Shown one piece after another: positions 40,068 to 51,698 of a DNA stretch of 64,000 bases. Under the pieces are notes generated by a model. That model did not search any database and was not told the DNA's origin. It worked only from the letters and a program-made list of their open reading frames with translations. The first letter of the stretch is position 1. Each line of letters starts with the position of its first letter. Made by a program: the position numbers and the translations under genes. The DNA is from Staphylococcus cohnii subsp. cohnii (lineage in GTDB: Bacteria; Bacillota; Bacilli; Staphylococcales; Staphylococcaceae). The DNA lies in the NCBI RefSeq assembly GCF_002902365.1, contig NZ_PPQC01000025.1, positions 96,369 through 160,368 of the forward strand, written 5' to 3'.

Positions 40068-42257
40068 CTAATTCCAAACTCTTGTTACTGTGTAAACATC
40101 TCCAAGTTGTTTAATCTTATCAACAACTTGATAGACTTCATTTACATTTTTCACCATAACACCAATATTAATGATTGCATTTTTATCAATATCTGAACGA
40201 CCAGAAACTTTAACTAAGTTACTTTTAGTGGAATTAACGGCTTGTAAAACTTCATTTAATAATCCATTTCGGTCATAAGCGGTAACTTCTAAGTCAACTT
40301 GATAACGTTGTGTCGCATCTTTAGAGCGTACCCATTCAACACTAATTAATCTGTCTTTTTCATTTTTGATATTAGGACAATCCGTGCGATGCACCTTAAT
40401 ACCATGCCCTTTAGTGATATATCCAACAATATCATCACCAGGGATTGGATTACAACATTTTGATAATTTAATCAGTACATTTTCAATTCCCTCGACGTAT
40501 ACGCCACTATCTGTAGTGATGTCGTCCTTAATTGGCACAGATTTTTGTACTTCTTGTACTGAATTTAATGCTTTTTGTTTGTCTTGAATGCGTTGCTTTT
40601 CTGTTAATTTATTAACAATTTGTAACGCTGTAACACCACCAAATCCTACTGCGGCAAATAAATCTTCTTCATTAGAGAAATTATATTTATCTTTTACGAC
40701 TTCAATATTATCATCCGTTAAAACTGCATCTACACGGAACCCTTGGTCTTTTATTTCTGCTTCGACCATAAACTTACCTTTTTCAATATTAGAAGAGCGA
40801 TCTTGTTTTTTAAAGAAACTACGTATCTTACTTTTAGCACTAGAAGATTTAACAATTTTTAACCAATCGCGACTTGGACCATAAGAGTGCTTACTTGTTC
40901 TGATTTCAACGATATCACCAGTATTGAGCACGTAATCTATCGGCTCAATTTTTCCGTTAACCTTAGCACCAATCATTTTGTTTCCTACTTCGCTGTGTAC
41001 AGCATATGCAAAGTCAATTGGAACAGCACCATAAGGTAATTCTATTACATCACTTTCTGGCGTAAAAGCATAGACTTTATCACTTTGTAAATCAAATTTT
41101 AATGTTTCCATAAACTCTTCTGCATCGGTGGTAGTACTATCCGTTTCAGCGAGTTCTTTAATCCAATTTAATTTTTTATTGAAATTTTGTGTTTTTTCAG
41201 TAACTTTTTTGCCTTCTTTATATGCCCAATGCGCTGCAACCCCGTGTTCTGCAATTTCATGCATTTCATAAGTTCTTATTTGAATCTCTAAAGGATCGCC
41301 ATTCGGTCCAACAACCGTTGTATGTAAAGATTGATACATGTTTTGCTTTGGCATAGCGATATAATCTTTGAATCTACCTGGCATGGGTTTCCATAGTGTA
41401 TGCACAAGACCTAGTACTGCATAGCAATCATTTATTGAATTAACGATAATTCGTATGGCTAACAAATCAAATATTTGGTCGAATTGTTTCTTTTGTTTAA
41501 CCATTTTTCTATAAATGCTATATATATGTTTAGGCCTACCATTAATATCGCCAATTATATTCATTTTTTCCATGTCTGAATCTATGCGATTAATAGCATT
41601 TTGTATATATTCTTCTCGCTCACTTCGTTTTTTCTTCATCAAATTAACAATTCTGAAATATTGCACACTATCAATATATCTCAGTGCTGTATCTTCTAAT
41701 TCCCATTTAATCGTATTAATCCCTAACCTATGTGCCAATGGTGCATAGATTTCTAAAGTTTCTTTTGATATTCTTATTTGTTTTTCTCTTGGCATTGCTT
41801 TCAGTGTTCTCATATTATGTAATCGATCCGCTAATTTTACTAGAATAACACGCACATCTTTTGCGATTGCAATAAATAACTTGCGGTGGTTTTCTGCTTG
41901 TTGCTCTTCTTTGGAACGATATTTCACTTTTTTAAGCTTCGTCACACCTTCTACGATTATGGCAATTTCTTCATTAAACATGCCTTTTACATCATCAAAC
42001 GTATAAGGTGTGTCCTCAATCACGTCATGTAAAAAACCTGCAACAATGGTTGGGCCATCTAAATGCATTTCAGTTAAAATCCCAGCTACTTGTATGGGAT
42101 GCATAATATATGGTAAGCCATTTTTTCGAAATTGACCTTCGTGTGCCTCATAAGCTAGATGGTAACTCTTCAATACATACTCATAATCTTCTTTTGACAA
42201 ATATGATTTTGCTTTGGATAATACTTCGTCCACACTGTATGGATATTCATTGTTCAC
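40068..42257 (-). CDS. rsh: Rsh (RelA/SpoT homologue), bifunctional (p)ppGpp synthetase/hydrolase
   Basis: A long RSH enzyme of 729 residues. The HD hydrolase domain is complete (HDVIEDT and the other His/Asp ligands, about 40-160), so both activities are expected. The synthetase domain ([21 protein letters not shown]), TGS ([24 protein letters not shown]), conserved-cysteine region ([13 protein letters not shown]) and ACT domain follow. It governs the stringent response. Confidence 0.96.
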   Translation of the reverse strand: MNNEYPYSVDEVLSKAKSYLSKEDYEYVLKSYHLAYEAHEGQFRKNGLPYIMHPIQVAGILTEMHLDGPTIVAGFLHDVIEDTPYTFDDVKGMFNEEIAIIVEGVTKLKKVKYRSKEEQQAENHRKLFIAIAKDVRVILVKLADRLHNMRTLKAMPREKQIRISKETLEIYAPLAHRLGINTIKWELEDTALRYIDSVQYFRIVNLMKKKRSEREEYIQNAINRIDSDMEKMNIIGDINGRPKHIYSIYRKMVKQKKQFDQIFDLLAIRIIVNSINDCYAVLGLVHTLWKPMPGRFKDYIAMPKQNMYQSLHTTVVGPNGDPLEIQIRTYEMHEIAEHGVAAHWAYKEGKKVTEKTQNFNKKLNWIKELAETDSTTTDAEEFMETLKFDLQSDKVYAFTPESDVIELPYGAVPIDFAYAVHSEVGNKMIGAKVNGKIEPIDYVLNTGDIVEIRTSKHSYGPSRDWLKIVKSSSAKSKIRSFFKKQDRSSNIEKGKFMVEAEIKDQGFRVDAVLTDDNIEVVKDKYNFSNEEDLFAAVGFGGVTALQIVNKLTEKQRIQDKQKALNSVQEVQKSVPIKDDITTDSGVYVEGIENVLIKLSKCCNPIPGDDIVGYITKGHGIKVHRTDCPNIKNEKDRLISVEWVRSKDATQRYQVDLEVTAYDRNGLLNEVLQAVNSTKSNLVKVSGRSDIDKNAIINIGVMVKNVNEVYQVVDKIKQLGDVYTVTRVWN

Positions 42258-42533
42258 TTAAGACACCCCTATACTAAATATTAATCACGATTAGATACCC
42301 AGTATTATTTTATATCGATTGTAACGTATTTTTACGCTATTAGGTCAAATTATGTATAATAGTTATATAATACTACATGTTATTAAATAAATAAATGCGT
42401 ACATAAGACAATTGGCAAAATGTAGCTGAATTTTAATTTTTTAATTCAAGCAAAAGATAATTTAAGTTAACGAATCATATTACTATTTTATAAATATAAA
42501 AAGATTTCAGGACATAAATGTCTCTGACTAAAC

Positions 42534-42577
42534 AAAAAACGATAATTTCTATTGAAATAGTGTAGAAATTGTCGTTT
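42534..42577 (-). terminator. Terminator at the end of the transposase relic
   Basis: Arms AAAAACGATAATTTCTA / TAGAAATTGTCGTTTT with one mismatch, and six T following on the minus strand. Its position directly after the transposase remnant suggests it came with the element. Confidence 0.75.
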
Positions 42578-42589
42578 TCTTTTTTATCA

Positions 42590-42920
42590 AATAGTGTAGC
42601 TCATTGAACTACTATTCTCCATACATTCAATGCCATTAGGACAAATCCTTATTCTCTTTTGACTTTGTCTATCCCTCAAACTGACATTCGAGTGAAACCC
42701 AAAATAGCCTTCATGAATCCAAAACTGGTTCTACATCAATTTTTCTTTGACTGTAGATTCTTTAGCCTCTGGTTCTGAAAGCTGCTGATTAATTTGAGAT
42801 TTAAAATACTCTCACTTAAAATACTTCATTATCTTCTTATTAGTTTTTGAATTGCTTTTCATACATCAATTTTTAAGTGGACATTTTAAACAATCATCAC
42901 ATTCGTAACATTTGAGTCAT
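42590..42920 (-). pseudogene. Decayed C-terminus of an IS1182-family (IS1272-like) transposase
   Basis: Read on the minus strand this stretch gives CYECDDCLKCPLK, then CMKSNSKTNKKIMKYF, then INQQLSEPEAK, then (another frame) IDVEPV and GFVLMALN-like pieces. These are the cysteine motif and C-terminal blocks of IS1182-family DDE transposases. Several in-frame stops and frameshifts break it, and the N-terminal part is absent. It is an old fossil, not an active element. Confidence 0.75.
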
Positions 42921-43022
42921 GTTATAATCTTTACACATAAGGACCTCGTTAATTTGGTTTAGTAGTGTTTATTAAATTATACGAAAGGGTCTTACTTTTT
43001 GAATAAAAATGCAAATTGTACT

Positions 43023-43115
43023 GATTTTGTAGCGTTCTGACGCCCGGGGGCATAGTATGAGCGAGAGACTACAGGCTCGAGCCATATCCCCACGCAAGCA
43101 TGCACGATCAAAATC
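43023..43115. repeat. Palindromic intergenic repeat, copy 1
   Basis: A 93-base sequence beginning GATTTTG and ending CAAAATC, with a central GGCTCGAGCC and the block GACGCCCGGGGG. Arms of the palindrome are imperfectly complementary. Copies 2 and 3 lie at 46134 and 46387. Confidence 0.85.
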
Positions 43116-43132
43116 GGAAGATTTTAAATATA

Positions 43133-43168
43133 AAGAGGGCAAATCCATTGTTAAGGATTTGCCCTCTT
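43133..43168 (-). terminator. Terminator after apt
   Basis: AAGAGGGCAAATCC / GGATTTGCCCTCTT, a perfect 14-base stem with an 8-base loop, about 60 bases past the apt stop. Confidence 0.8.
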
Positions 43169-43228
43169 ATTTTAAGAATGGGGAGTTATGTCCCAGTCTC
43201 TATAAAATTTCTTTAATTATAAATGTGA

Positions 43229-43747
43229 TTATTCATCGTATGAAATTAAACTCATTACGTCGTAATCTTTAATTTTTTCAATACCTTTTAAATATTTTAA
43301 TTCTATAATAAATGCAATACCTACAACAATACCACCTAATTGTTCAACTAACTTAATAGCCGCTTCAATCGTACCGCCAGTAGCTAATAAATCATCTGTA
43401 ATTAGCACACGTTGCCCTGGTTTAATTGCATCTTTGTGCATGGTTAATACATTTGTACCATACTCCAAATTATACTCAAAACGAATGACTTCTCTAGGAA
43501 GTTTGCCTTCTTTTCTCACTGGTGCAAAGCCAATACCCATGGAATATGCAACAGGACAACCAATGATGAATCCTCTAGCTTCCGGCCCTACAACTACATC
43601 AACGTCTCGTAGTTTTGCATATTCAACTATTTGATCCGTGGCATAACCATAAGCTTCGCCATTGTCCATTATTGTTGTAATATCTTTGAAGTTAACACCT
43701 GGTTGTGGCCAGTCTGATACTTCAGATACATATTGTTTTAAATCCAT
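43229..43747 (-). CDS. apt: Adenine phosphoribosyltransferase Apt
   Basis: Apt salvages adenine with PRPP to AMP. The 172-residue protein starts [24 protein letters not shown] and carries the PRPP-binding motif [17 protein letters not shown] (about 116-132) and [11 protein letters not shown]. It follows recJ by 15 bases, as in other Firmicutes where recJ-apt-rsh are neighbours. Confidence 0.97.
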   Translation of the reverse strand: MDLKQYVSEVSDWPQPGVNFKDITTIMDNGEAYGYATDQIVEYAKLRDVDVVVGPEARGFIIGCPVAYSMGIGFAPVRKEGKLPREVIRFEYNLEYGTNVLTMHKDAIKPGQRVLITDDLLATGGTIEAAIKLVEQLGGIVVGIAFIIELKYLKGIEKIKDYDVMSLISYDE

Positions 43748-43762
43748 ACAAACTTCCTCCTA

Positions 43763-46039
43763 TTATTCTACCAATTCATCCTTTATCCATTGCTTCAAAC
43801 GATTAAAATCCTCATAAAGCAATAACTTTTCAACTTCAATTCTATCGATACGACTTTGATAATATTTACTTGAAGCAATATCACGTTTTGTTGAAACATT
43901 ATTTAATTTAATTATACCATTTTCAACTTGAATAAACTCTAAATCTAAGAAAACTTTCAAGATAAATTTAAGTATATGTGGTTGAATGTTTAAAAATTTA
44001 CTTAATTGTACACCTTCATTAGCTAAATTTGTTTCTTTTTTAGCTGCAAGTGCTTTAAAACATTGTTTAAATGTTTCCATTTTTGGCATACCTTCAAAGT
44101 ATATTGATCTATCATGATTTAACACGAGATAAATTTGAGATATATCAACTGTTTTTAATGTTGTTTTTAAATCATTAATGGATGTTGGCAAATCTCTAAA
44201 GACGTATTTTTCATACTTATTAATAATTTCATCACCATAATAGTGATAATTTTCACCTAACTTTTCACTTCTTTGATGAATCAAGTAAGCAACATTCTCA
44301 GTATCTGCATTTAAATCATTTACTTTGTTTTTGCTTCTATAATCTAAAATCTGTAAATTATGACTTGCTAAATCTTCAATCATAAATTGAGGAGATTGAA
44401 ATCCATTCCATTCATTAATTTGTAATGTTCCAATTACATTGATAGGTTGTTGCACACCCAATTCTTTTACTAAGTGACCGCTTTGCCAAAAGATTGCTTG
44501 TAATTGACTTTCTCCAATAACGAGTTTTAAGTGTTTTTTTTCTTGACCAATACCCTTTACTTGTTGAACAAGGACGTCTTGTAATTCGAAGCACGGACTA
44601 GTGAAGTCAGTACCAAATGGTCGCAATCTTTGAATATCTTTAATATTTTGTATAGTAATATCACCTTCTGAAATAGTTACATCAACTTTTTTACGTGGTT
44701 CAAGTGAAGTTGTTTCTGCTAATTGTGCCATCCATTCATTTAAACTATTCTGTAACGGTTGAATATTTTCTATAGGCATTGTAACCCCAGCTGCCATATG
44801 GTGGCCACCAAATTTCGTGATTAACTGTGAATAATCACTTAAAATTTCAAACATTGATACTTGATCAATGCTTCGAGCTGAACCTTTTGCGTGGTTTTGG
44901 GCTTCATCAATATTTAAAATTAATGTTGGAAGACTGTAAGTTTCAACAATTCTTGACGCTACAATACCAAGTACGCCTTCATGCCAATCTGTTTGAGCTA
45001 ACAGTAAGAATTTTGAGCCTTGCTGTACTTGTTCTTCTGCCATTACAAGTGCTTCTTCAGTAATTTGAGAAACGATATCTTTACGTTCTTGATTAAAAAA
45101 TTCAACTTGTTCAGCTAAAAACATAGCTTCATCTTCTGTTTCAGTCATTAATAACTCTGCAGCTAGCGCAGCATCCTCTAAACGTCCTACAGCATTTAAT
45201 CGTGGTCCTATAATAAATCCAACAGTTTCTTCATTTATTTCGTCATTATAACCAGCTTGGTTTAAAATAGCTTTTATTGATGGCGGACAATATTTATTTA
45301 ATGCCGCTAAACCATTTTGAACCAGCGTTCTATTCTCATCCGTTAAAGATACTAAATCAGCAATTGTTCCAATAGCAACCAAACCAAGAAAATGAACTGG
45401 TGGTTCATCCAATAAACATTGAGCCAACTTATAAGCAACACCTGCACCACACAGATATTTAAATGGATATTCAAACTCAGGATGCATTGGATGGACAATC
45501 GCATATGCATTAGGCATTGTTTTACCAATTTCATGGTGGTCTGTGACAATAACGTCAACACCTAGGTCTTGAACCATTTGTATTTCATCATGCCCTTGAA
45601 TACCATTATCCACTGTTATAATTAATGATATCCCTTCATCATAAGCATTTTTAAAAGCCAATTCATTTGGCCCGTAACCTTCAGAAAAGCGATTCGGTAT
45701 ATACCAACCTACATGAGCACCAAGTTCTTTCAATGTAGACACCAATATAGTTGTTGAAGTGACACCATCCGCATCATAATCTCCATATACTAAAATCTTT
45801 TGGTTTTGATCTATCGCTACATTGATACGCTCAACAGCTTTATCCATATCACTCATCTTCCAAGGATCATGTGTAATTTGAACCCCTTCTAAAAGATTTC
45901 GAATATCAGTTTCATCTGTTATACCTTTACTTTCCAAAACTTTTTTTACAATAGGAGTTAGCTTTAAATCTGTTGCAATATTTTCTGCTATTTCAACTTC
46001 AGGTAATTTAACGTCCCAATTATATTTTGATTTAATCAT
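43763..46039 (-). CDS. recJ: Single-stranded-DNA exonuclease RecJ
   Basis: A 5'-3' exonuclease of the DHH family acting in recombination repair. From start 46039 it is 758 residues. The catalytic metal motifs are VYGDYDADGVTS, TVDNGIQ, VTDHHE and, in the DHHA1 domain, GGHHMAAGV. An OB region and the Firmicutes-specific C-terminal domain follow. The start MIKSKYN is chosen for GGGAGG five bases upstream; the frame is open nine codons further. Confidence 0.94.
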   Translation of the reverse strand: MIKSKYNWDVKLPEVEIAENIATDLKLTPIVKKVLESKGITDETDIRNLLEGVQITHDPWKMSDMDKAVERINVAIDQNQKILVYGDYDADGVTSTTILVSTLKELGAHVGWYIPNRFSEGYGPNELAFKNAYDEGISLIITVDNGIQGHDEIQMVQDLGVDVIVTDHHEIGKTMPNAYAIVHPMHPEFEYPFKYLCGAGVAYKLAQCLLDEPPVHFLGLVAIGTIADLVSLTDENRTLVQNGLAALNKYCPPSIKAILNQAGYNDEINEETVGFIIGPRLNAVGRLEDAALAAELLMTETEDEAMFLAEQVEFFNQERKDIVSQITEEALVMAEEQVQQGSKFLLLAQTDWHEGVLGIVASRIVETYSLPTLILNIDEAQNHAKGSARSIDQVSMFEILSDYSQLITKFGGHHMAAGVTMPIENIQPLQNSLNEWMAQLAETTSLEPRKKVDVTISEGDITIQNIKDIQRLRPFGTDFTSPCFELQDVLVQQVKGIGQEKKHLKLVIGESQLQAIFWQSGHLVKELGVQQPINVIGTLQINEWNGFQSPQFMIEDLASHNLQILDYRSKNKVNDLNADTENVAYLIHQRSEKLGENYHYYGDEIINKYEKYVFRDLPTSINDLKTTLKTVDISQIYLVLNHDRSIYFEGMPKMETFKQCFKALAAKKETNLANEGVQLSKFLNIQPHILKFILKVFLDLEFIQVENGIIKLNNVSTKRDIASSKYYQSRIDRIEVEKLLLYEDFNRLKQWIKDELVE

Positions 46040-46133
46040 ACTATCCTCCCTCATTTCCACAAGCAATTATACAAAAGAATTTGAAAAATAAAAAGTGGTA
46101 ACCTTTATTTCAAACATGCTTAAAACTTAATAC

Positions 46134-46226
46134 GATTTTGCATCGTGTTGACGCCCGGGGAAATGATATGAGCGAGAGACTTCAGGCTCGAGCCATATCC
46201 CCAGGCAAGCATACACGGTCAAAATC
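46134..46226. repeat. Palindromic intergenic repeat, copy 2
   Basis: Same 93-base unit (GATTTTGCATCGTG ... CACGGTCAAAATC) with GACGCCCGGGG, GAGCGAGAGACTTCAGGC and the central GGCTCGAGCC. Differs from copy 3 at few positions. Confidence 0.88.
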
Positions 46227-46386
46227 ATAAATATTAACAATAAAAAAGGACCAATTCTTTATTACTTATTATTTCAAACTAATTCATATTATTAAGTTTT
46301 CAAAATAAGAACATCATTAATTTATTAGGATTAATGAATTGTTTCAAATGAGCCTTTACTTTTATATCTTGAGAAATATTTCAAAC

Positions 46387-46479
46387 AATTTTGCATCGTG
46401 CTGACGCCCGGGGAAATGATATGAGTGAGAGACTACAGGCTCGAACCATATCCCCAGGCAAGCATGCACGATCAAAATC
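46387..46479. repeat. Palindromic intergenic repeat, copy 3
   Basis: Same unit (AATTTTGCATCGTG ... CACGATCAAAATC) with GACGCCCGGGG. The central palindrome is changed to GGCTCGAACC. It lies only 160 bases from copy 2. Confidence 0.88.
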
Positions 46480-46493
46480 GTAAATATTAACAA

Positions 46494-46548
46494 TAAAAAA
46501 GGCTCCCTTCAAGGTTTACATTTTTAAATGTCTACTTTGAAGGGAGCC
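46494..46548 (-). terminator. Terminator after secDF
   Basis: GGCTCCCTTCAA / TTGAAGGGAGCC with further pairing inside, and six T following on the minus strand. It lies about 80 bases after the secDF stop, between it and repeat copy 3. Confidence 0.9.
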
Positions 46549-46631
46549 TGTCAGAAACATGGATTAGTCTTTTATTTAGAGTGTGGGCTTTTGACCACCC
46601 TATTTTATATTAGCTCATTTTTCTATATTAA

Positions 46632-48908
46632 TTAGACTAATATTTTTTCATCATTTGATTTTTTCTCTTTATATACAATAAGTTTATTGTCATTTGATTT
46701 TTTAAGCTGACGTTTTTTCATGATTCCCCATAAAGGAACAGCTATAAATACTGATGAGAATACGCCAGATATTAAACCAATTAATAACGCTAATGAGAAA
46801 TTGAAAATACTTGGTGCACCGAATGCTAATAGTGCAACTACAACTATGATAACTGTCAATACTGTATTGATAGAACGCGTCATTGTCTGACGAATTGATC
46901 TATTAACAATATCATCGATTTGTTCAGGTTTCGTAATCACTTTAACTTTATGCAAGTTCTCACGTACCCTGTCAAACGTTACAATCGTATCATTAATTGA
47001 GTAACCGATAATAGTTAGCACAGCTGCAATAAATGTAATGTCGACTTCCAATCTAAACAGACTAAATACAGCCACAATCATAAACGCATCGTGTAATAGT
47101 GCTAACACTGAGGACAATCCCATACGCCATTCGAATCTGAATGTGATATAAATAATGATACCGATAGCTGCATATAATAGCGTCATCATTGCATTTTTTG
47201 CTAATTCTTGACCTATAACTGGTGAAACAGTATTAACTGTTGGATCATTACCAAATGATTTATCAATCGTGTCTTTAATTTTTGACACTTCATCTTTAGA
47301 TAAATCATTTTTGAATTGTACTGTTGCGTTTTTGCCGTTTTCACCTAAAGAAACTTGGGTAGGTTTAAAATCTTGATCCTCAAGTGTTTTTGTCACTTTC
47401 GCTTCAGATATTTTATCTTTCGATTCAAAATCAACTCTTGTACCACTTGTAAAATCAATACCTAAGTTAAGTTTGAAAACAAACAGTATAACTGCACCGA
47501 CAATTAAAATTAGTACGCTTAGTGACAATAATGGTTTGGCTAACTTCATGAAATCCCAACGCTCATACGGTGTTTTTAAATCATGAACTTCCTTACCTTC
47601 ATTTATATCTGCAATATGATGCTTGTTGACACCAAATAACCAAGATGATTTCTTGAAGAAATTTGAAGAAACAAGTAGTGAAAGTAACCATCTTGATATA
47701 AATACTGCCGTTACAAAAATCATTAAAATGCCAAGTAGCAACATTGTAGCGAAACCTTTTACAGAACTTTCACCAAAGAAGAACAATACAGCAGCAGCAA
47801 TGACTGTTGTAAGCTGTGCATCAACTATGGTTAAGAATGAACTTTTATTCGCTTTTTTATAGGCTTGTTTGAGCGTTCGTCCAATTTTCAGTTCATCTTT
47901 AATCCGTTCATACATGATAATATTCGCATCGACTGCCATACCGACACCCAGTACTAAAGCTGCAAGGCCTGGCAATGTTAATACACCAGAAATGAAATTA
48001 AATGCAACTAATGTTAAATAAATATAAACAGTAAGTGCAATAACAGCTACTAGCCCTGGTAAACGATAGAAACCTAACATAAATAAATAAATTACCGCTA
48101 TACCGATAGCTGCAGCAAATATTGTTTTATCTAAAGCATCTTGTCCAAATTGTGCACCTACAGAATTAGAGTAAATTTCATTAAGGTCTACAGGTAATGA
48201 ACCAGAATTTAATAAATCTGCAATTTGTTTTGCTTCTTCAATACCTTTTTCGCCTTTAAATCCACCAGAAATTTCTACACTATCTGAGTTGATAGGTTTG
48301 TCAACTGAAGCAGCAGACACATATTTTGGATCTTTTTTGTTCATTTCTTTATGGTAAGTATCACCTTTTTCGTGATCTAACCATACAACCATGACGTTTT
48401 CATCTTTTTTAGAAATTTCTTCAGTTACTTTTTTGAATTTATCACTATCTTTTAATTTAAAAGTAACTGCGGGTTGATTCGTATTCTGTTTAAATTCTTG
48501 TTTTGCTGAACCTTGTTGAATATCTTTACCCGTTAATTTGATATTGTCATCAGCATCACGAATCGTTAAATTAGCTTGTGAAGATAAAATTTCTCTTGCT
48601 TGAGATTGATTTTTTATACCTGCTAATTGCACACGGATTCTATTTTTATCTTCCACTTGAATCTTAGGTTCAGAAACCCCTAAAACGTTCACACGGTTTT
48701 CAAGTGTTTTTGCTGTGGCTTTTACAGCTTTATCATCAATTTTATCACCTTTTTGTAAAGGATCAACTTGGTATAAGACTTCAAAGCCACCTTGTAAGTC
48801 TAATCCGAGGCTGACGTTTTTAACTACATTTTTATATGTAAGTCCTATCCCGCCTAACAATAGAACTACAAGTAATATAAATGCAACTATTCTACTACTT
48901 TTCTTCAC
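46632..48908 (-). CDS. secDF: SecDF, fused protein-export membrane protein
   Basis: SecD and SecF are fused in one 758-residue chain, as is normal for Bacillus and Staphylococcus. The SecD half has the first helix, the periplasmic P1 domain (GLDLQGGFEVLYQVD) and helices with the conserved Asp (GMAVDANIIMYERI). The SecF half has LGIDFTSGTRVDFES and GYSINDTIVTFDRVREN. It uses the proton motive force to finish Sec translocation. About 12 membrane segments are visible. Confidence 0.96.
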   Translation of the reverse strand: MKKSSRIVAFILLVVLLLGGIGLTYKNVVKNVSLGLDLQGGFEVLYQVDPLQKGDKIDDKAVKATAKTLENRVNVLGVSEPKIQVEDKNRIRVQLAGIKNQSQAREILSSQANLTIRDADDNIKLTGKDIQQGSAKQEFKQNTNQPAVTFKLKDSDKFKKVTEEISKKDENVMVVWLDHEKGDTYHKEMNKKDPKYVSAASVDKPINSDSVEISGGFKGEKGIEEAKQIADLLNSGSLPVDLNEIYSNSVGAQFGQDALDKTIFAAAIGIAVIYLFMLGFYRLPGLVAVIALTVYIYLTLVAFNFISGVLTLPGLAALVLGVGMAVDANIIMYERIKDELKIGRTLKQAYKKANKSSFLTIVDAQLTTVIAAAVLFFFGESSVKGFATMLLLGILMIFVTAVFISRWLLSLLVSSNFFKKSSWLFGVNKHHIADINEGKEVHDLKTPYERWDFMKLAKPLLSLSVLILIVGAVILFVFKLNLGIDFTSGTRVDFESKDKISEAKVTKTLEDQDFKPTQVSLGENGKNATVQFKNDLSKDEVSKIKDTIDKSFGNDPTVNTVSPVIGQELAKNAMMTLLYAAIGIIIYITFRFEWRMGLSSVLALLHDAFMIVAVFSLFRLEVDITFIAAVLTIIGYSINDTIVTFDRVRENLHKVKVITKPEQIDDIVNRSIRQTMTRSINTVLTVIIVVVALLAFGAPSIFNFSLALLIGLISGVFSSVFIAVPLWGIMKKRQLKKSNDNKLIVYKEKKSNDEKILV

Positions 48909-49228
48909 TTGAACACCTCATTGTAAGCTTATGTTATAAATTCATAATTCAATCGCATTCGATTTCATATACTAAACGATTAAATTTTCTCAATAACCTT
49001 TCATATTTTAACACATTACATAAAGTGTAAAAACAAACTTAACTTATTTGTAACTTCTTTTTAAATGTAAGTGTTACCAATTGTAATGATTATTTAAGCT
49101 ATTTAAAAATTTGATTTTGTCTATCTTTCATTATAACACCAACTATGTCTTTAAAGTCCAGTATCTTTAGGTTTTATTAAACAAAAAACGAACTGATAGT
49201 ATATATCAGTTCGTAATCATAACTTCAT
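48909..49228. other. 320-base gap between secDF and yajC
   Basis: Apart from the yajC terminator at 49183-49215 this is AT-rich and without ORFs. It should hold the secDF promoter, but I see no convincing -35/-10 pair. Confidence 0.5.
49183..49215 (-). terminator. Terminator after yajC
   Basis: ACGAACTGATA / TATCAGTTCGT with a short loop and six T following on the minus strand, 14 bases beyond the yajC stop. Confidence 0.88.
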
Positions 49229-49489
49229 TTATGAAGGATCAACTTGTTTAATAGCTGGTTTTTCTAAAGTGATTTCTGTACCATTACCATTTAAAGTTAA
49301 TACAACTGTAGTTTCGTCAACGCTACGTACAGTACCTTTAATTCCACCTATAGTAGTAACATGTTGACCTGATGAAATTTGGCTAATCATTTCACGATGC
49401 TCTTTAGCCTTTTTTTGTTGTGGTCTAATTAAGAAGAACCACATTAATACTAATAATAATATCGGTAATATCAATGAAGTAAATTGCAT
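49229..49489 (-). CDS. yajC: YajC, Sec translocase accessory protein
   Basis: An 86-residue protein with a single N-terminal membrane segment (about 5-22) followed by RPQQKKAKEHREMI and the family block GQHVTTIGGIKGTVRSVDE. It associates with SecDF in the translocase. It follows tgt by 17 bases in the queA-tgt-yajC order. Confidence 0.95.
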   Translation of the reverse strand: MQFTSLILPILLLVLMWFFLIRPQQKKAKEHREMISQISSGQHVTTIGGIKGTVRSVDETTVVLTLNGNGTEITLEKPAIKQVDPS

Positions 49490-49506
49490 ATAGTTATTTC
49501 TCCCTT

Positions 49507-50664
<1,158 letters not shown>

Positions 50665-50670
50665 TCATTC

Positions 50671-51696
50671 CTAAAAAATTAACATTGCATCGCCGAAACT
50701 AAAAAATCTATATTCTAATTTGACAGCCTGTTGATAAGCGTTCAAAATATTATCTCTTGAACTAAATGCCGAAACTAACATCACTAGCGTTGACTTCGGC
50801 AAGTGAAAGTTTGTTATTAAACCATCTATTGCTTTAAAATCAAAACCAGGATAGATAAAAATATCAGTCCATCCACTCTCTGCTACAAAATTATTATGTG
50901 TTTGCATAATGGTTTCCAATGTTCTAGTAGAAGTTGTACCTACTGAAAAGATACGATGCCCATTTGCTTTTGTAGCATTTAGTAAATCTGCTGTTTCTTG
51001 ATTCATTTGATAATATTCACTGTGCATTTCATGATCATCAATATTTTCAACACTCACAGGTCTAAATGTACCTAACCCGACATGTAAAGTAATAAAAGCA
51101 ATATTAACACCTTTAGCTTTTAATTGTTCAAGTAGTTCATCAGTAAAATGAAGTCCTGCTGTAGGAGCTGCAGCTGATCCTGATGCTTTTGCATAAACAG
51201 TTTGATAACGATCTGGATCATCTAAGCGTTCTTTAATATATGGAGGCAGTGGCATTTCACCCAATTCATCCAAACGTTCTTGTAGTATACCTTCATAATT
51301 TAAACGCATGATTCTTCCGCCTTGATCTAAAGTTTCAAGACATTCAGCAACTATTTTACCTTCACCAAAAGATAATTTGTCGCCTACTTTAATTCTTTTT
51401 GCTGGCTTCAATAAGACTTCCCAGTCATTATCTTCAAGTTGTGTTAGCATTAACATTTCTACTTTTGCACCAGTCTCTTCTTTTAAACCAAATAAACGTG
51501 CTGGCATCACTCTGGTGTCATTAAGTACTAATGTATCTCCTGATTCAATATAATCAATAACATTTTTAAAGTGCTTATGTTCGATATTTCCAGTTTTTCT
51601 ACCAAGCACAAGCAATCTACTCTCATCTCTATTTTTCAGAGGCGTTTGAGCGATTAATGATTCTGGCAAATGATAATCAAATGCTTCAATATCCAA
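50671..51696 (-). CDS. queA: QueA, SAM:tRNA ribosyltransferase-isomerase
   Basis: QueA turns preQ1-tRNA into epoxyqueuosine-tRNA, using SAM as ribosyl donor. The 341-residue protein shows [41 protein letters not shown] and [10 protein letters not shown], all family signatures. It lies 2 bases after ruvB. Confidence 0.97.
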   Translation of the reverse strand: MDIEAFDYHLPESLIAQTPLKNRDESRLLVLGRKTGNIEHKHFKNVIDYIESGDTLVLNDTRVMPARLFGLKEETGAKVEMLMLTQLEDNDWEVLLKPAKRIKVGDKLSFGEGKIVAECLETLDQGGRIMRLNYEGILQERLDELGEMPLPPYIKERLDDPDRYQTVYAKASGSAAAPTAGLHFTDELLEQLKAKGVNIAFITLHVGLGTFRPVSVENIDDHEMHSEYYQMNQETADLLNATKANGHRIFSVGTTSTRTLETIMQTHNNFVAESGWTDIFIYPGFDFKAIDGLITNFHLPKSTLVMLVSAFSSRDNILNAYQQAVKLEYRFFSFGDAMLIF

Positions 51697-51698
51697 AA

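Larger units (their letters stand above)
42258..43228. other. 971-base intergenic region with mobile-element debris
   Basis: From left to right it holds AT-rich sequence upstream of rsh, a decayed IS1182-type transposase end with its terminator (42534-42920), one copy of the 93-base palindromic repeat (43023-43115) and the apt terminator (43133-43168). No intact gene is seen. Confidence 0.8.
46040..46631. other. Intergenic region between recJ and secDF with two repeat copies
   Basis: It holds copies 2 and 3 of the palindromic repeat, AT-rich spacers, and the secDF terminator. Copies 2 and 3 share, beyond the 93-base unit, the same 3' flank (TAAATATTAACAATAAAAAA), so one probably arose by duplication of the other together with its flank. 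No gene is seen. Confidence 0.8.

Noticed and set aside
43057..43272. 71-codon ORF reading through the palindromic repeat
   Set aside because: The frame is produced by the repeat and the apt terminator and then enters apt antisense.
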